A DNA stretch of 41,783 bases from an uncultured Pelagibacteraceae bacterium (GCA_902530715.1 CACABD010000003.1:1-41783); one strand, 5' to 3'; shown: positions 8,531 to 18,487, counted from the stretch's first letter. Notes: generated by a model not told the origin, from the letters alone. Program-made: numbers and translations.

Positions 8531-9600
8531 TTACTAGATATTAGTCTTTGTCTTAAGTGGTCAATAGGTACAATGGTACCGTTAAGATTGTAGTGCCAAA
8601 AAGTCCAACCATTGCAGCTTTCTGTTCCTAAAATTGTGGCTGCTACTTTATGAATTGAACCTTCTGTTTGTTCATGCTTAATACTCCCATCAGCCATTAT
8701 TTTTGCGCTAATTTTTTTTTTATTATCGTATATAGTAGTCCCTGGTTTAATTATTCCTAACTCAACTAACGAGCCGAAAGGTATTCTTGGTTTAGATCTT
8801 CCATTTTGAAGAGTATCTAAATAATCATCCTCTATAAGTTTTGTTTTATTTAACCTTTGTTCAGCAGCATTAAAATAGGTTTTTTCTTTTTCAATACCAC
8901 AATAATTTCTTCCCAATTTCTTAGCAACTGTTGCCGTTGTTCCTGATCCTAAAAAAGGATCTAAAACAAAATCATTTTTATTTGTTGTTGCTAATAAAAT
9001 TCTGTGAAGTAGAGCCTCAGGTTTTTGGGTAGAATGCACTTTTTTACCATTCTTTTTTAATCTTTCAGAACCATTACAAATTGGCAATTCCCAGTTAGAT
9101 CTCATTTGAAGATCGTCATTTAAGCACTTTAAAGATTGATAGTTAAAAGTGTATTTAGACTTTTCAGATTTCGATGCCCAAATTAAGGTTTCATGGGCAT
9201 TAGTAAATCTTGTTCCTCTAAAATTAGGCATTGGATTTTTTTTATTCCATATGACATCATTTAATATCCAAAAGCGTAAATTTTGAATGACTGTTCCAAC
9301 TCTAAAAATATTATGATAACTACCAATTACCCAAATAGCTCCATTTTTTTTTAAAATTCTTTTACATTCAACAAGCCATGCATATGTAAAGTCATCATAT
9401 TTTTTAAAGCTTTCAAACTGATCCCATTTATCATTTACTGCACTCACCTTAGATCTATCTGGTCTAGAGAGTTGATTTTTTAATTGCAAATTGTAAGGTG
9501 GATCTGCAAAAATTAAGTCGAAAGTTTCTTTAGGGATTTTTTTTAGCTCTTTAAGACTGTCCCCATTAATAATTTTATTTTTTAAATTTAACTCTTTCAT
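8518..9600 (-). CDS. ccrM: Cell-cycle-regulated adenine DNA methyltransferase (GANTC), CcrM
   Basis: ADPPYNLQL catalytic motif, [27 protein letters not shown] motif, and the C-terminal domain typical of alphaproteobacterial CcrM ([14 protein letters not shown]-like). Confidence 0.95.
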   Translation of the reverse strand: MKELNLKNKIINGDSLKELKKIPKETFDLIFADPPYNLQLKNQLSRPDRSKVSAVNDKWDQFESFKKYDDFTYAWLVECKRILKKNGAIWVIGSYHNIFRVGTVIQNLRFWILNDVIWNKKNPMPNFRGTRFTNAHETLIWASKSEKSKYTFNYQSLKCLNDDLQMRSNWELPICNGSERLKKNGKKVHSTQKPEALLHRILLATTNKNDFVLDPFLGSGTTATVAKKLGRNYCGIEKEKTYFNAAEQRLNKTKLIEDDYLDTLQNGRSKPRIPFGSLVELGIIKPGTTIYDNKKKISAKIMADGSIKHEQTEGSIHKVAATILGTESCNGWTFWHYNLNGTIVPIDHLRQRLISSNQFL

Positions 9601-9613
9601 TTTAAAAAAGATA

Positions 9614-9642
9614 ATTAGACTCTAGACAAGACTACACGTCAA
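9614..9642 (-). promoter_or_regulatory. Putative sigma70-type promoter for ccrM (TTGACG-N17-TCTAAT) with an embedded GANTC site
   Basis: Minus-strand TTGACG at 9642-9637, 17-nt spacer, TCTAAT at 9619-9614; GAGTC at 9622-9618 overlaps the -10. Confidence 0.5.
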
Positions 9643-9680
9643 CTCATGATTGAATTATTTTGAATTAATTGTGTCTGTTA

Positions 9681-10277
9681 TTACCTTGGACTCAATATGT
9701 TGTGTACGGGCTTGAAAGTTCTTCTGTGATGCCGTGTGATACCAAATTTTCGAATTGCTTGAATATGAACTTTTGTTCCATACCCACAATTTTTATTCCA
9801 TTGATATTTTGAAAAATTCCTAGAAATTTTTTTCATCAAACTGTCTCTAGAAACTTTAGCAACAATTGAGGCCGCTGAGATTTGAGGTATTTTTCGATCA
9901 CCTTTAATTACATATTTTAGATTATAATTTTTCATTACTGGAATTCTGTTACCATCAACTAAAACCAAACAAGGTTTTTTTTTTAATTTTTTTATAGCTC
10001 TTTTCATGGCTAACAGTGAGGCATTTAGAATATTTAGTTTCTCTATCTCTTCTTTTGATGCAGACCCGATAGACCAATATGAGTTTCTTTTTATATATTT
10101 GTTTAAAACTTCACGCTCTTTTTTTGTTAATTTTTTTGAGTCTTTCAATTTTTTAACATCGCAGTTTTTTTTTAATATAACTGCAGATGCATAAACGGGT
10201 CCTATTAAACTACCTCTACCCACTTCATCTACACCTGCAATATTTTGATTACCTTTAGATATTGATTTTAAGTTCAT
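9681..10277 (-). CDS. rnhB: Ribonuclease HII
   Basis: GVDEVGRGSLIGPVYASAVIL, DSKKLTKKERE, LVDGN, SIVAKVSRD motifs. Confidence 0.95.
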   Translation of the reverse strand: MNLKSISKGNQNIAGVDEVGRGSLIGPVYASAVILKKNCDVKKLKDSKKLTKKEREVLNKYIKRNSYWSIGSASKEEIEKLNILNASLLAMKRAIKKLKKKPCLVLVDGNRIPVMKNYNLKYVIKGDRKIPQISAASIVAKVSRDSLMKKISRNFSKYQWNKNCGYGTKVHIQAIRKFGITRHHRRTFKPVHNILSPR

Positions 10278-10950
10278 CAATTTTCTTTCTTATCTCTTTT
10301 AAATCTAGCCAAGAATATTTTTTTTGTTCAGCTTGTCGTAGTAAATACGCAGGATGAAAAGTTATCATTGTTAAAAAGGTTTTATTTTTGATCAGTATTT
10401 CTTTCCAAATACCTCTTTCTTTTGATATTTTTAAATTTGATCCAAAAAACGCCTCCATGGCTGTGCTACCAAGTAGAATAATCATTTTTGGGTTAATAAT
10501 TTCAACGTGTTCATATAAATATTCAGAATATCTTTTAATTTCCTTTATTTCAGGTTTTCTATTTGAAGGAGGCCTGTAATTAACAACATTTGTAATATAA
10601 ATATTTTTCCTGTCTAAATTAATTGCTGCAAACATTTTATTTAATAATATACCCGCATCACCCACAAATGGTTTACCTAGCTCATCTTCTTTTTGACCTG
10701 GTCCTTCGCCTATAATCATTACTGAACTATCTTCGTTACCATCACTAAATACAATTTTGTTAGCATTTTTTTTAAGTTCACAATCTTTTAAATTTTCAAT
10801 TTTTAGTTTTAGTTTTTTTAATAACTCTTGTTTATTTTGAATTATTTCAACTTTTTTTAATCTATTAATTGGTTGATTTTTGTAATCAAACTTAGATTTA
10901 AATAAAAAATCTTCTACTTTATTTCTTTGATTTAAATTATTTTTAGACAT
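10255..10950 (-). CDS. Uracil-DNA glycosylase, family 4-like
   Basis: GEGPGQKEDELGKPFVGDAGILLNKMF and TFHPAYLLRQ motifs. ATG at 10950 preferred over the upstream start at 11013. Confidence 0.9.
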   Translation of the reverse strand: MSKNNLNQRNKVEDFLFKSKFDYKNQPINRLKKVEIIQNKQELLKKLKLKIENLKDCELKKNANKIVFSDGNEDSSVMIIGEGPGQKEDELGKPFVGDAGILLNKMFAAINLDRKNIYITNVVNYRPPSNRKPEIKEIKRYSEYLYEHVEIINPKMIILLGSTAMEAFFGSNLKISKERGIWKEILIKNKTFLTMITFHPAYLLRQAEQKKYSWLDLKEIRKKIDELKINI

Positions 10951-10961
10951 ATGTTTAATGT

Positions 10962-12629
10962 ATGCATAAATACATTTATTTTCTTGTAATTTTTTTAATA
11001 TATCAAACTTCATCGTTTTCTAAAGTAAGTGATGTTAATAAGTTTGATCAAAAAAATTTATCTAATTATTTTTCAGCAGTACTATCAATCAATAACAATG
11101 ATGCAAAAAACTCCTTGAAATTCCTAGAAAATTCAAAGATCTTAAATGTAAGACACGAAGAGCATTTCAAAAATTATATAAAATCACTGGTTGCAAATGA
11201 AAAAATCTATTTGGCGATTAAGAAAATCAAGTATTCCCAAAATAATTTTTCCTTTTTAGAGAAAGAAGTGATTCTCTTGGTAGATAATTTAAAAAATAAA
11301 AATTTAGAAAAAAGTAGTTCAAATTTAGAAAAAATAGAAAGCTTGATTGATCCAGATGATAGATACCACATTATTTTGTCAAAAGTTTTAAAAAACTACT
11401 TAAAAGTTTTTAAAAGCAAGGATATCGAAAGTTATAAAAACAATAATTTTGCAGAATTAGACGAAATTAGCTTAGCTTTTTTAAGCTGTTATTTTGATTT
11501 AAAAAATACAGATAAAAGGTTTGAAGAATTTATAGAATATGATGGAAGTAGCTCTAGATATATCTACTTTTATTTAGATTATTTAATTGAACAAAATAAA
11601 ATTAATAAAATCGACCAAGTTTTACAAAATATTAACCAACTTAATAAACCTTTGCTAATTGCTCAATCAGTAAAATGGATTGAAGAAAAGAATTACGACA
11701 AATTAAATAATTTATTTTCATGTAAAAATGAGAAAGATATTATTGCAGAGTTTTTCTATTTAATCGCTAATCTTTACTCATCACAAGGTTTATTTAAAGA
11801 ATCAAATTTTTATATTATCTTAGCAAAATATCTTAACCCGAAATTTACTCTTAATTCGACATTACTGATCGAAAACTACATGGATACTAAAAAATATAAA
11901 TTAGTAAAAAATGAATTAAGCAACATTGAAAAAGATAACGTTATATATAATTGGTTTAAAGTGAAAAAAAATGCATCAATTATCCAAGAGACTAAAAATG
12001 ACGATAGTGCTTTAAAATTTATTAAAAAAGAGTACGGAAAAATTCAAAACCCGTCAAACAAGATTTTATTTGACATGGCTAACATATTGAGAAACTTTCA
12101 AGACTACGAAGGTGCAATAGAAATTTATTCAAATTTAATACAATACTCGAATTATAGTGCAGAGGAATATGCAGATCTTTTATATAAAAGAGGAACTAGT
12201 TACGAAAGAAAAAAAAATTTTTTAAAAGCTGACGAAGATTTAATAGAATCTCTTAAAATAGATCCAGATGAACCATATGTCTTAAATTATCTTGGATACA
12301 GCTGGTTAGAGAGATCTTACAAAATTCCTGATGCAATGGATATGTTAAAGGAAGCTTATAGTTTAAGAGAAAATGACCCTTACATTACAGACTCAATTGG
12401 ATGGGCCTACTATTTAATTGAAGACTTTGTTAATGCAAAAAAATATCTAGAAAAAGCAGTAAAACTTATGCCTTATGATCCAATAGTTAATGATCATTAT
12501 GGCGATGTATTGTGGAGACTTAACAAAAAAGTGCAAGCAAGATATTTTTGGAAGGGAGTTTTAAAATTAGAAGATACCGAAGAGGAGTTAAAAAAAGAAA
12601 TTGAAAAAAAATTAGTTTTTGGATTATAA
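10962..12629 (+). CDS. Exported TPR-repeat protein
   Basis: N-terminal signal-like segment MHKYIYFLVIFLIYQTSSFS and C-terminal TPR repeats (YADLLYKRGTSYERKKNFLKADEDLIESLKIDPDEPYVLNYLGYSW...). Confidence 0.8.
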   Translation: MHKYIYFLVIFLIYQTSSFSKVSDVNKFDQKNLSNYFSAVLSINNNDAKNSLKFLENSKILNVRHEEHFKNYIKSLVANEKIYLAIKKIKYSQNNFSFLEKEVILLVDNLKNKNLEKSSSNLEKIESLIDPDDRYHIILSKVLKNYLKVFKSKDIESYKNNNFAELDEISLAFLSCYFDLKNTDKRFEEFIEYDGSSSRYIYFYLDYLIEQNKINKIDQVLQNINQLNKPLLIAQSVKWIEEKNYDKLNNLFSCKNEKDIIAEFFYLIANLYSSQGLFKESNFYIILAKYLNPKFTLNSTLLIENYMDTKKYKLVKNELSNIEKDNVIYNWFKVKKNASIIQETKNDDSALKFIKKEYGKIQNPSNKILFDMANILRNFQDYEGAIEIYSNLIQYSNYSAEEYADLLYKRGTSYERKKNFLKADEDLIESLKIDPDEPYVLNYLGYSWLERSYKIPDAMDMLKEAYSLRENDPYITDSIGWAYYLIEDFVNAKKYLEKAVKLMPYDPIVNDHYGDVLWRLNKKVQARYFWKGVLKLEDTEEELKKEIEKKLVFGL

Positions 12630-12651
12630 TTTTACTAATTAAACTGTTTCT

Positions 12652-13482
12652 ATGAACACGATATCGCAAAAGTCTTATGCAAAAATAAATTTAAATTTAA
12701 ACGTTATAGGAAAAACTAAAAATTTACATAAATTACAGAGTATAGTATCGCTGATTTCTCTTCATGACAAAATTAGTCTAAGACAGATAGACAGTCGTAA
12801 GCATAAGATATTGTTTAAAGGTAAATTTTCAAAAAAAATTACTAGTCGTAATACAATCTTTAAAACTTTATCTATTTTAGACAAAAAAAAGTTACTTAAA
12901 AAAAAGTATCTTGTAATAGTAAAAAAAAATATACCTTTTAAGTCAGGAATGGGTGGTGGATCTATGAATGCTGCCACTTTAATTAAAATTTTCATGAAAA
13001 ATAAAATAATTAAAATTAACAAAAAAATATTAAAAAATTTAAACGATTCAATTGGACATGATGTGAAACTGGGATTTTGTAAAAATATTATGTTTTTAGA
13101 TAGTAATAATTCTGTAAAAATATTGAACAAAAAGACAAAATATTTTTTATTATTATTTATGCCAAAATATGGTTGCTCAACAAAGTATATCTTTTCCAAA
13201 GTAAAAAGATACTCAAAACCTCTAAAAAATATTAAAAACAAATTCAATAATTTAGGCAGTCTAAAAAATGATTTGCAAGATATCGTAATAAAAAAATACC
13301 CAAAGTTAAAAAAACCTATTGAATTTCTTGAAAATCAGCCTGGGATAAATTTTGTTAAAATGACAGGATCGGGGTCATGTTTTGTCGCCTATTCTAAATC
13401 AAGAAATTCTATTATAAATAGCATCAGAAAGTTTAGAAAAAATTATCCAGAATATTGGTCTGTTTTATCTAAAACTATATAA
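12652..13482 (+). CDS. ispE: 4-diphosphocytidyl-2-C-methyl-D-erythritol kinase
   Basis: SYAKINLNLNVIGKT N-terminus, GHMP motif IPFKSGMGGGSMNAATL, GHDVKL, MTGSGSCFVAY. Confidence 0.88.
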   Translation: MNTISQKSYAKINLNLNVIGKTKNLHKLQSIVSLISLHDKISLRQIDSRKHKILFKGKFSKKITSRNTIFKTLSILDKKKLLKKKYLVIVKKNIPFKSGMGGGSMNAATLIKIFMKNKIIKINKKILKNLNDSIGHDVKLGFCKNIMFLDSNNSVKILNKKTKYFLLLFMPKYGCSTKYIFSKVKRYSKPLKNIKNKFNNLGSLKNDLQDIVIKKYPKLKKPIEFLENQPGINFVKMTGSGSCFVAYSKSRNSIINSIRKFRKNYPEYWSVLSKTI

Positions 13483-13515
13483 ATATTAAAACTTTATGTT
13501 ATAAGAAACTGATTT

Positions 13516-13590
13516 TGGGGCGTAGCCAAGTGGTAAGGCAGCGGTTTTTGGTACCGCCATTCCTAGGTTCGAATCCTAGCGCCCCAGCCA
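13516..13590 (+). tRNA. tRNA-Gln (anticodon TTG), CCA encoded
   Basis: TGGGGCG/CGCCCCA 7-bp acceptor, anticodon stem GCGGT/ACCGC with loop TTTTGGT, T-arm CCTAGGTTCGAATCCTAG, 3' GCCA. Confidence 0.97.
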
Positions 13591-13594
13591 TTTT

Positions 13595-14860
13595 ATGATA
13601 AAAAAGTTTTTAAAAATTTTTACTAATAATAATATTAATTCTCCAAATCGATTGCAAAATTTAAAAAATGATCTAAAGATAAAAAAAATTTTTAATTCAA
13701 TTAACGACCACTCAATAGAAAGTGAAATACTTTTTGTTGGTGGATGTGTTAGACAAAATATATTAGGTGAGAAAATAGAAGAAATTGATCTAGCAACTAA
13801 CCTTAATCCAGATGAGGTTATGAATTGCTTAAATAAAAATAATATCAAACATATAGATGTTGGAAAAAAATATGGGACGATAACAGCAATTATAGAAAAG
13901 AAAAAATTCGAAATTACCTCTTTGAGAAAAGACGTGAAAACAGATGGAAGATTTGCAGAAGTTCAATATTGCAAGAATTGGAAAGAAGACGCAAAAAGAA
14001 GAGATTTCACATTTAATTCAATTTATTCAAATTTAAACGGAGAATTATTTGATCCATTTAACGGAAAAAAAGATCTGTTAAATGGATGTGTTAAATTCAT
14101 TGGAAATCCTGCAACTAGAATTAAAGAGGATTATTTGAGAATCTTAAGATATATTAGGTTTTTCCTAATCTATTCAAAAAATAATCATCCAGAAGAAATT
14201 AAAAAAATAATCAAACAAAATATTAGTGGCATAAATATAATATCAGGCGATAGGTTGCTTAGTGAGTTAAAAAAAATATTTTTATCTAAAGGTTTTTTTA
14301 AAATAACCAAAGATCAGTTTTCAAGAGAAATAATACAATTGATTTTTCCTCAAATTAACAATTTTAATATAATTAAAAATATCGAAAAAAGGGGTAACGA
14401 AAATCTCTTTAAAGAAAATGATTTTACCCTTTTAATAAGCCTCTTAATAATTGATGAAACTGATAATGCAGATTATTTCCTGCATAAATTTAATATATCA
14501 AAAGATGAAAAAGATAGAATATTATTTTTAAAAAATACTTATCAAGACTTAAATAAGAATTTTTTTGAAAAGGAAAATTTAAAAGTACTCCTTTATAAAC
14601 ATGGCAAAGATAAAGTAATTGACCTTATCAAATTTCATATTCTTAAATCTAAAAATATTCATAATATTAAGGAGTTAATTACATTTTATGAAACGGAGAA
14701 AGTGCCAGTTTTTCCTTTTAACGCTAAATTTTTAAAGGAAAAATATAATTATAAAGATGGTAAACTATTAGGCGATAAACTTAAACAATTAGAAACTGCA
14801 TGGCTGAGTAACAATTTTAAATTAGCTGATGAAAAAGTTGACAGTATTTTAAGAAATTAA
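13595..14860 (+). CDS. cca: CCA-adding tRNA nucleotidyltransferase / poly(A) polymerase family
   Basis: FVGGCVRQNILGEKIEEIDLATN nucleotidyltransferase signature, RRDFTFNSIY, GNPATRIKEDYLRILRYIRF. Confidence 0.93.
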   Translation: MIKKFLKIFTNNNINSPNRLQNLKNDLKIKKIFNSINDHSIESEILFVGGCVRQNILGEKIEEIDLATNLNPDEVMNCLNKNNIKHIDVGKKYGTITAIIEKKKFEITSLRKDVKTDGRFAEVQYCKNWKEDAKRRDFTFNSIYSNLNGELFDPFNGKKDLLNGCVKFIGNPATRIKEDYLRILRYIRFFLIYSKNNHPEEIKKIIKQNISGINIISGDRLLSELKKIFLSKGFFKITKDQFSREIIQLIFPQINNFNIIKNIEKRGNENLFKENDFTLLISLLIIDETDNADYFLHKFNISKDEKDRILFLKNTYQDLNKNFFEKENLKVLLYKHGKDKVIDLIKFHILKSKNIHNIKELITFYETEKVPVFPFNAKFLKEKYNYKDGKLLGDKLKQLETAWLSNNFKLADEKVDSILRN

Positions 14861-15336
14861 ACGTAGTCTACCTTTATAATTTCAAAATTTTTATTACCAG
14901 ACGGAGTATTAATTTCAACGAAGTCACCATTATTTTTTCCAATAAGACCTTTGCCAATAGGAGATTGATAAAATATAAATTTTTTTTTAATATCTGCTTC
15001 ATCTTTACCAACAAGTTTATATTTAATTTTTTCATTACTGTCTAAATCTTGAAGAGAAACAGTTGCACCAAAGATTACCTTACCATCATTTTCAAGTTTA
15101 GTTACATCTATTACATTTGCTCTTGCTATAGTATCCTCTACTTCTTGAATTCTTCCCTCATTTAAAGATTGCTGTTCTTTTGCAGCATGATACTCAGCAT
15201 TTTCTTTTAAATCTCCGTGTGACCTAGCTTCTGAAATAGCATTTACTATTTTAGGTCTTTTTTTTTCTTTTAAAAAGACAAGTTCTTCTGATAATTTTTT
15301 TAGTCCATCTACCGTAATTGGTTCTTTGTTACTCAT
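14857..15336 (-). CDS. greA: Transcription elongation factor GreA
   Basis: SEARSHGDLKENAEYHAAKEQQ and SPIGKGLIGKNNGD motifs. Confidence 0.97.
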   Translation of the reverse strand: MSNKEPITVDGLKKLSEELVFLKEKKRPKIVNAISEARSHGDLKENAEYHAAKEQQSLNEGRIQEVEDTIARANVIDVTKLENDGKVIFGATVSLQDLDSNEKIKYKLVGKDEADIKKKFIFYQSPIGKGLIGKNNGDFVEINTPSGNKNFEIIKVDYV

Positions 15337-15339
15337 ATT

Positions 15340-16167
15340 TTATTTCCATTTTGCTAAAGGGGGAAGTGACATTAATATAGCTTCTACATTTCCACCAGTT
15401 TGTAAACCAAATTTTGTGCCTCTGTCATATAATAAATTGAATTCCACATATCTACCTCTTTTTAAATATTGAATATTTTTTTGTTTCAAGTTCCATTTTT
15501 TACTTTTTCTAAGACTAATAATTCGATTAAATATTTGAATAAAGTTTATTCCCAGATCCCTTACAAATTCAAAATCTTTTTCCCAATCTTTTTTTTTATA
15601 ATCAAAAAAAATTCCGCCAATACCTCTTGGCTCTTTTCGGTGTGGTAAATAAAAATATTCATCGCACCATTTTTTATATTTTTTAAAATATTTTTTGTCA
15701 TGTCTATCACATATTTTTTTTAACTTTTTAAATAATAGTTTTTTAACAGTTGAATCATTTAAGCATGGAGTAACATCCATACCTCCTCCAAACCAGCCGT
15801 GATTTGTATATATATATCTGGTATTAAAATGCATAGCTGGTACATGAGGATTTTTCATGTGCATTACCACGGAAACGCCAGATGCCCAAAAATCTTTATT
15901 ATTTTTTGTACCAGGAATTTTCTTTTTAAATTCTTCAGTCAGTTTTCCATAAACTTCCGAAAAGTTGACACCAACTTTGTCAAATATTTTCCCATTTTCA
16001 AGAACGTAATAGCAGCCACCTCCCTCATCCTTTTTTATACTTCTTTTCCAGCTCTTCTTTAAAAATTTTATTTTTCCACCTTCAATTTGCTGTATCGTAT
16101 TACAAATCATTTCCTGCAGGTTTATAAACCAATTCCTAGTTAATTTCTTTTTTATATCTTTATCCAT
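15340..16167 (-). CDS. hemF: Oxygen-dependent coproporphyrinogen III oxidase
   Basis: MHMKNPHVPAMHFNTRYI, GWFGGGMDVTPC, EPRGIGGIFFD, GRYVEFNLLYDRGTKFGLQTGGNVEAILMSLPP. Confidence 0.97.
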   Translation of the reverse strand: MDKDIKKKLTRNWFINLQEMICNTIQQIEGGKIKFLKKSWKRSIKKDEGGGCYYVLENGKIFDKVGVNFSEVYGKLTEEFKKKIPGTKNNKDFWASGVSVVMHMKNPHVPAMHFNTRYIYTNHGWFGGGMDVTPCLNDSTVKKLLFKKLKKICDRHDKKYFKKYKKWCDEYFYLPHRKEPRGIGGIFFDYKKKDWEKDFEFVRDLGINFIQIFNRIISLRKSKKWNLKQKNIQYLKRGRYVEFNLLYDRGTKFGLQTGGNVEAILMSLPPLAKWK

Positions 16168-16636
16168 TAAAATTAGCCTGATTTATAATTTTTGAAACTA
16201 CAATTGATACTGATGATGACAAATTTAGTGATCTTTTTTTATTCATCATGGGAATAGTTAATCTATGACTTACTTTTTTGTGTACGTTAGTTGGTACACC
16301 TGAGCTTTCGTTACCAAATAACACAGTATCACTTTCTTTAAACAGAAATTCTTTATATGATTTTTTTGACTTAGTTGTCATTAAAATTATTCTTTTATTT
16401 ATTTTACTAATAAAAAAGTCCTCTGGACTTTTGTAAAATTGAATATTTTTAGCATCATAATAGTCCATCACAACTCTTCTGAATTTTCGATCACTTATGA
16501 TAAACCCGCATGGCTCAATAATTTCAAGCATTATTCCTAAACAAGAGCAGGTCCTAATAATTGATGCGGTATTTTGCGGTATATCCGGCTGATAAAGGGC
16601 AATTTTTGGAGCAAATTTTGTTTCTTTATGTGTCAT
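16160..16636 (-). CDS. trmL: tRNA (cytidine/uridine-34-2'-O)-methyltransferase (SPOUT)
   Basis: ALYQPDIPQNTASIIRTC, LFGNESSGVP, IPMMNKKRSLNLSSSVSIV SPOUT knot motifs. Confidence 0.92.
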   Translation of the reverse strand: MTHKETKFAPKIALYQPDIPQNTASIIRTCSCLGIMLEIIEPCGFIISDRKFRRVVMDYYDAKNIQFYKSPEDFFISKINKRIILMTTKSKKSYKEFLFKESDTVLFGNESSGVPTNVHKKVSHRLTIPMMNKKRSLNLSSSVSIVVSKIINQANFNG

Positions 16637-16666
16637 TCTTACTATGGATATATTTAGTTTTTATAT

Positions 16667-16682
16667 TATATGAATTCATATA
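16667..16682. repeat. 16-bp perfect palindrome TATATGAATTCATATA in the trmL/petA divergent intergenic region
   Basis: Read directly; self-complementary over all 16 bases. Confidence 0.9.
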
Positions 16683-16704
16683 TTAGGTATATTTAATAAT
16701 TAGA

Positions 16705-17217
16705 ATGTCAGATCAAAAAAAAGTTGAGCGTAGAGACTTCATATTCACTGCATCTACAGTTGTAGGAGTAGTTGGAATTGGAGCCGCAGCCTGGCCACTT
16801 ATTGACCAAATGAATCCTGATGCTTCAGTAAAGGCTCTTGCAACAACAGAGGTTGACGTAAGCTCAGTACAACCAGGTCAATCAATAACAGTTTTATGGA
16901 GAGGTAAACCCGTTTTTATAAAAAGAAGAACTGAAAATGAGATTATGGAAGCTAAATCGGTTAGTTTAAATGAATTAAAAGATCCGCAAAAAGACGAGGA
17001 CAGAGCAACTAATCCTGAGTGGTTAGTAATGCTTGGAGTTTGCACACATCTTGGATGCGTGCCTTTAGCTGATAAAGGTGATTACAATGGTTGGTTTTGT
17101 CCTTGCCATGGATCTCATTATGATACTTCTGGTAGAATTAGGAAAGGGCCAGCGCCTACCAACTTAGAGATACCTAAATATAAATTTGTTAATAGCAAAA
17201 CTATTATGATTGGATAA
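16705..17217 (+). CDS. petA: Ubiquinol-cytochrome c reductase Rieske iron-sulfur subunit
   Basis: CTHLGC and CPCHGSHYD Rieske motifs; N-terminal twin-arginine-like/TM region. Confidence 0.98.
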   Translation: MSDQKKVERRDFIFTASTVVGVVGIGAAAWPLIDQMNPDASVKALATTEVDVSSVQPGQSITVLWRGKPVFIKRRTENEIMEAKSVSLNELKDPQKDEDRATNPEWLVMLGVCTHLGCVPLADKGDYNGWFCPCHGSHYDTSGRIRKGPAPTNLEIPKYKFVNSKTIMIG

Positions 17218-17221
17218 AATT

Positions 17222-18487
17222 ATGAGTGAACATGAATATCAACCCAAATCTAAATTTGGAAAATGGTTTAATGATAGATTACCTCTACTAACATTAACAA
17301 ACCATCTAACAGACTATCCCACTCCAAAAAATTTAAATTACTGGTGGACATTTGGTGGTATTTTAACTTTTTGTCTTATTACTCAAATCATAACAGGTCT
17401 AGTCTTAGCTATGCATTATATTGCTCACGCAGATATGGCATTCAACAGTGTCGAACATATAATGAGAGATGTAAACTACGGCTGGCTTATAAGATACATT
17501 CATGCAAACGGAGCATCAATGTTTTTCCTTGCAGTTTATATTCATATATTTAGATCGTTGTTTTACGGATCTTATAAATCACCAAGAGAAATTATATGGA
17601 TTCTTGGTATAATAATTTATGTATTGATGATGGCTGCTGCTTTTATGGGTTATGTGCTTCCTTGGGGACAAATGAGTTTTTGGGGAGCTACTGTAATAAC
17701 AAATTTATTCAGCGCAATACCTCTGGTTGGTGAAGGAATAGTTACATGGTTATGGGGAGGATATTCAGTTGATAATCCAACACTAACAAGATTTTTTACA
17801 TTACATTATCTTATTCCATTTTTGATACTAGGTTTAGTAGTCTTACATATTTGGGCATTACATATTCCTGGAAATAACAACCCTATTGGAATAGATATAA
17901 AAAAGCCATCTAAAGATACCGTTTCATTTCACCCATACATAGTTATAAAAGATTTATTTGCATTATTGCTATTTACGATTTTGTTTGCTGCATTTGTATT
18001 TTATTCACCAAATGTATTAGGTCATGCAGATAATTATATAGAGGCAAACCCAATGGTAACACCTGCTCACATTGTTCCAGAATGGTATCTGTTGCCATTT
18101 TATGCGATCTTAAGGTCAGTTCCCGATAAGCTAATGGGGGTTATTGCAATGCTATCAGCAATTTTTATACTTGTAGCTTTACCTTGGCTAGATACCTCGA
18201 AAGTTAGATCTGCAGTTTTTAGACCTTTGTACAAACAATTTTATTGGATCTTAGTAGCTGATGTTTTGATTTTAGGTTATGTTGGAGCGATGCCCGCAGA
18301 GGGTCTATATTTACTAATTGCACGAATAGGAACTGCATATTATTTTGCACATTTCTTAATAATTTTGCCTATTTTAGGTAAAATTGAAAAAACCACACCA
18401 TTACCTTTAAGTATCACCGAACCTATTTTTGGCGGATCTTTAAATGCAGAACCTGTAAGAAATAGAGAGAACAGTCAAAAGTTATAA
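17222..18487 (+). CDS. petB: Cytochrome b
   Basis: [34 protein letters not shown] and [14 protein letters not shown] motifs. ATG at 17222 preferred over TTG at 17210. Confidence 0.98.
   Translation: MSEHEYQPKSKFGKWFNDRLPLLTLTNHLTDYPTPKNLNYWWTFGGILTFCLITQIITGLVLAMHYIAHADMAFNSVEHIMRDVNYGWLIRYIHANGASMFFLAVYIHIFRSLFYGSYKSPREIIWILGIIIYVLMMAAAFMGYVLPWGQMSFWGATVITNLFSAIPLVGEGIVTWLWGGYSVDNPTLTRFFTLHYLIPFLILGLVVLHIWALHIPGNNNPIGIDIKKPSKDTVSFHPYIVIKDLFALLLFTILFAAFVFYSPNVLGHADNYIEANPMVTPAHIVPEWYLLPFYAILRSVPDKLMGVIAMLSAIFILVALPWLDTSKVRSAVFRPLYKQFYWILVADVLILGYVGAMPAEGLYLLIARIGTAYYFAHFLIILPILGKIEKTTPLPLSITEPIFGGSLNAEPVRNRENSQKL

Noticed and set aside
10951-11013. Upstream extension of the UDG ORF to 11013
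   Set aside because: The extension would overlap the divergent TPR gene start; ATG at 10950 (MSKNNLNQ) is the simpler start.
12762-13247. 161-aa antisense ORF opposite ispE
   Set aside because: Phe/Leu/Ile-rich shadow of a Lys-rich gene in AT-rich DNA; the sense strand has clear IspE motifs.
12652-13482. Divergent IspE GHMP motif (SMNAA instead of SSDAA) as evidence of a new kinase
   Set aside because: The Lys near the N-terminus, the GHDV Asp motif and overall layout remain; more likely AT-driven divergence than a new function.
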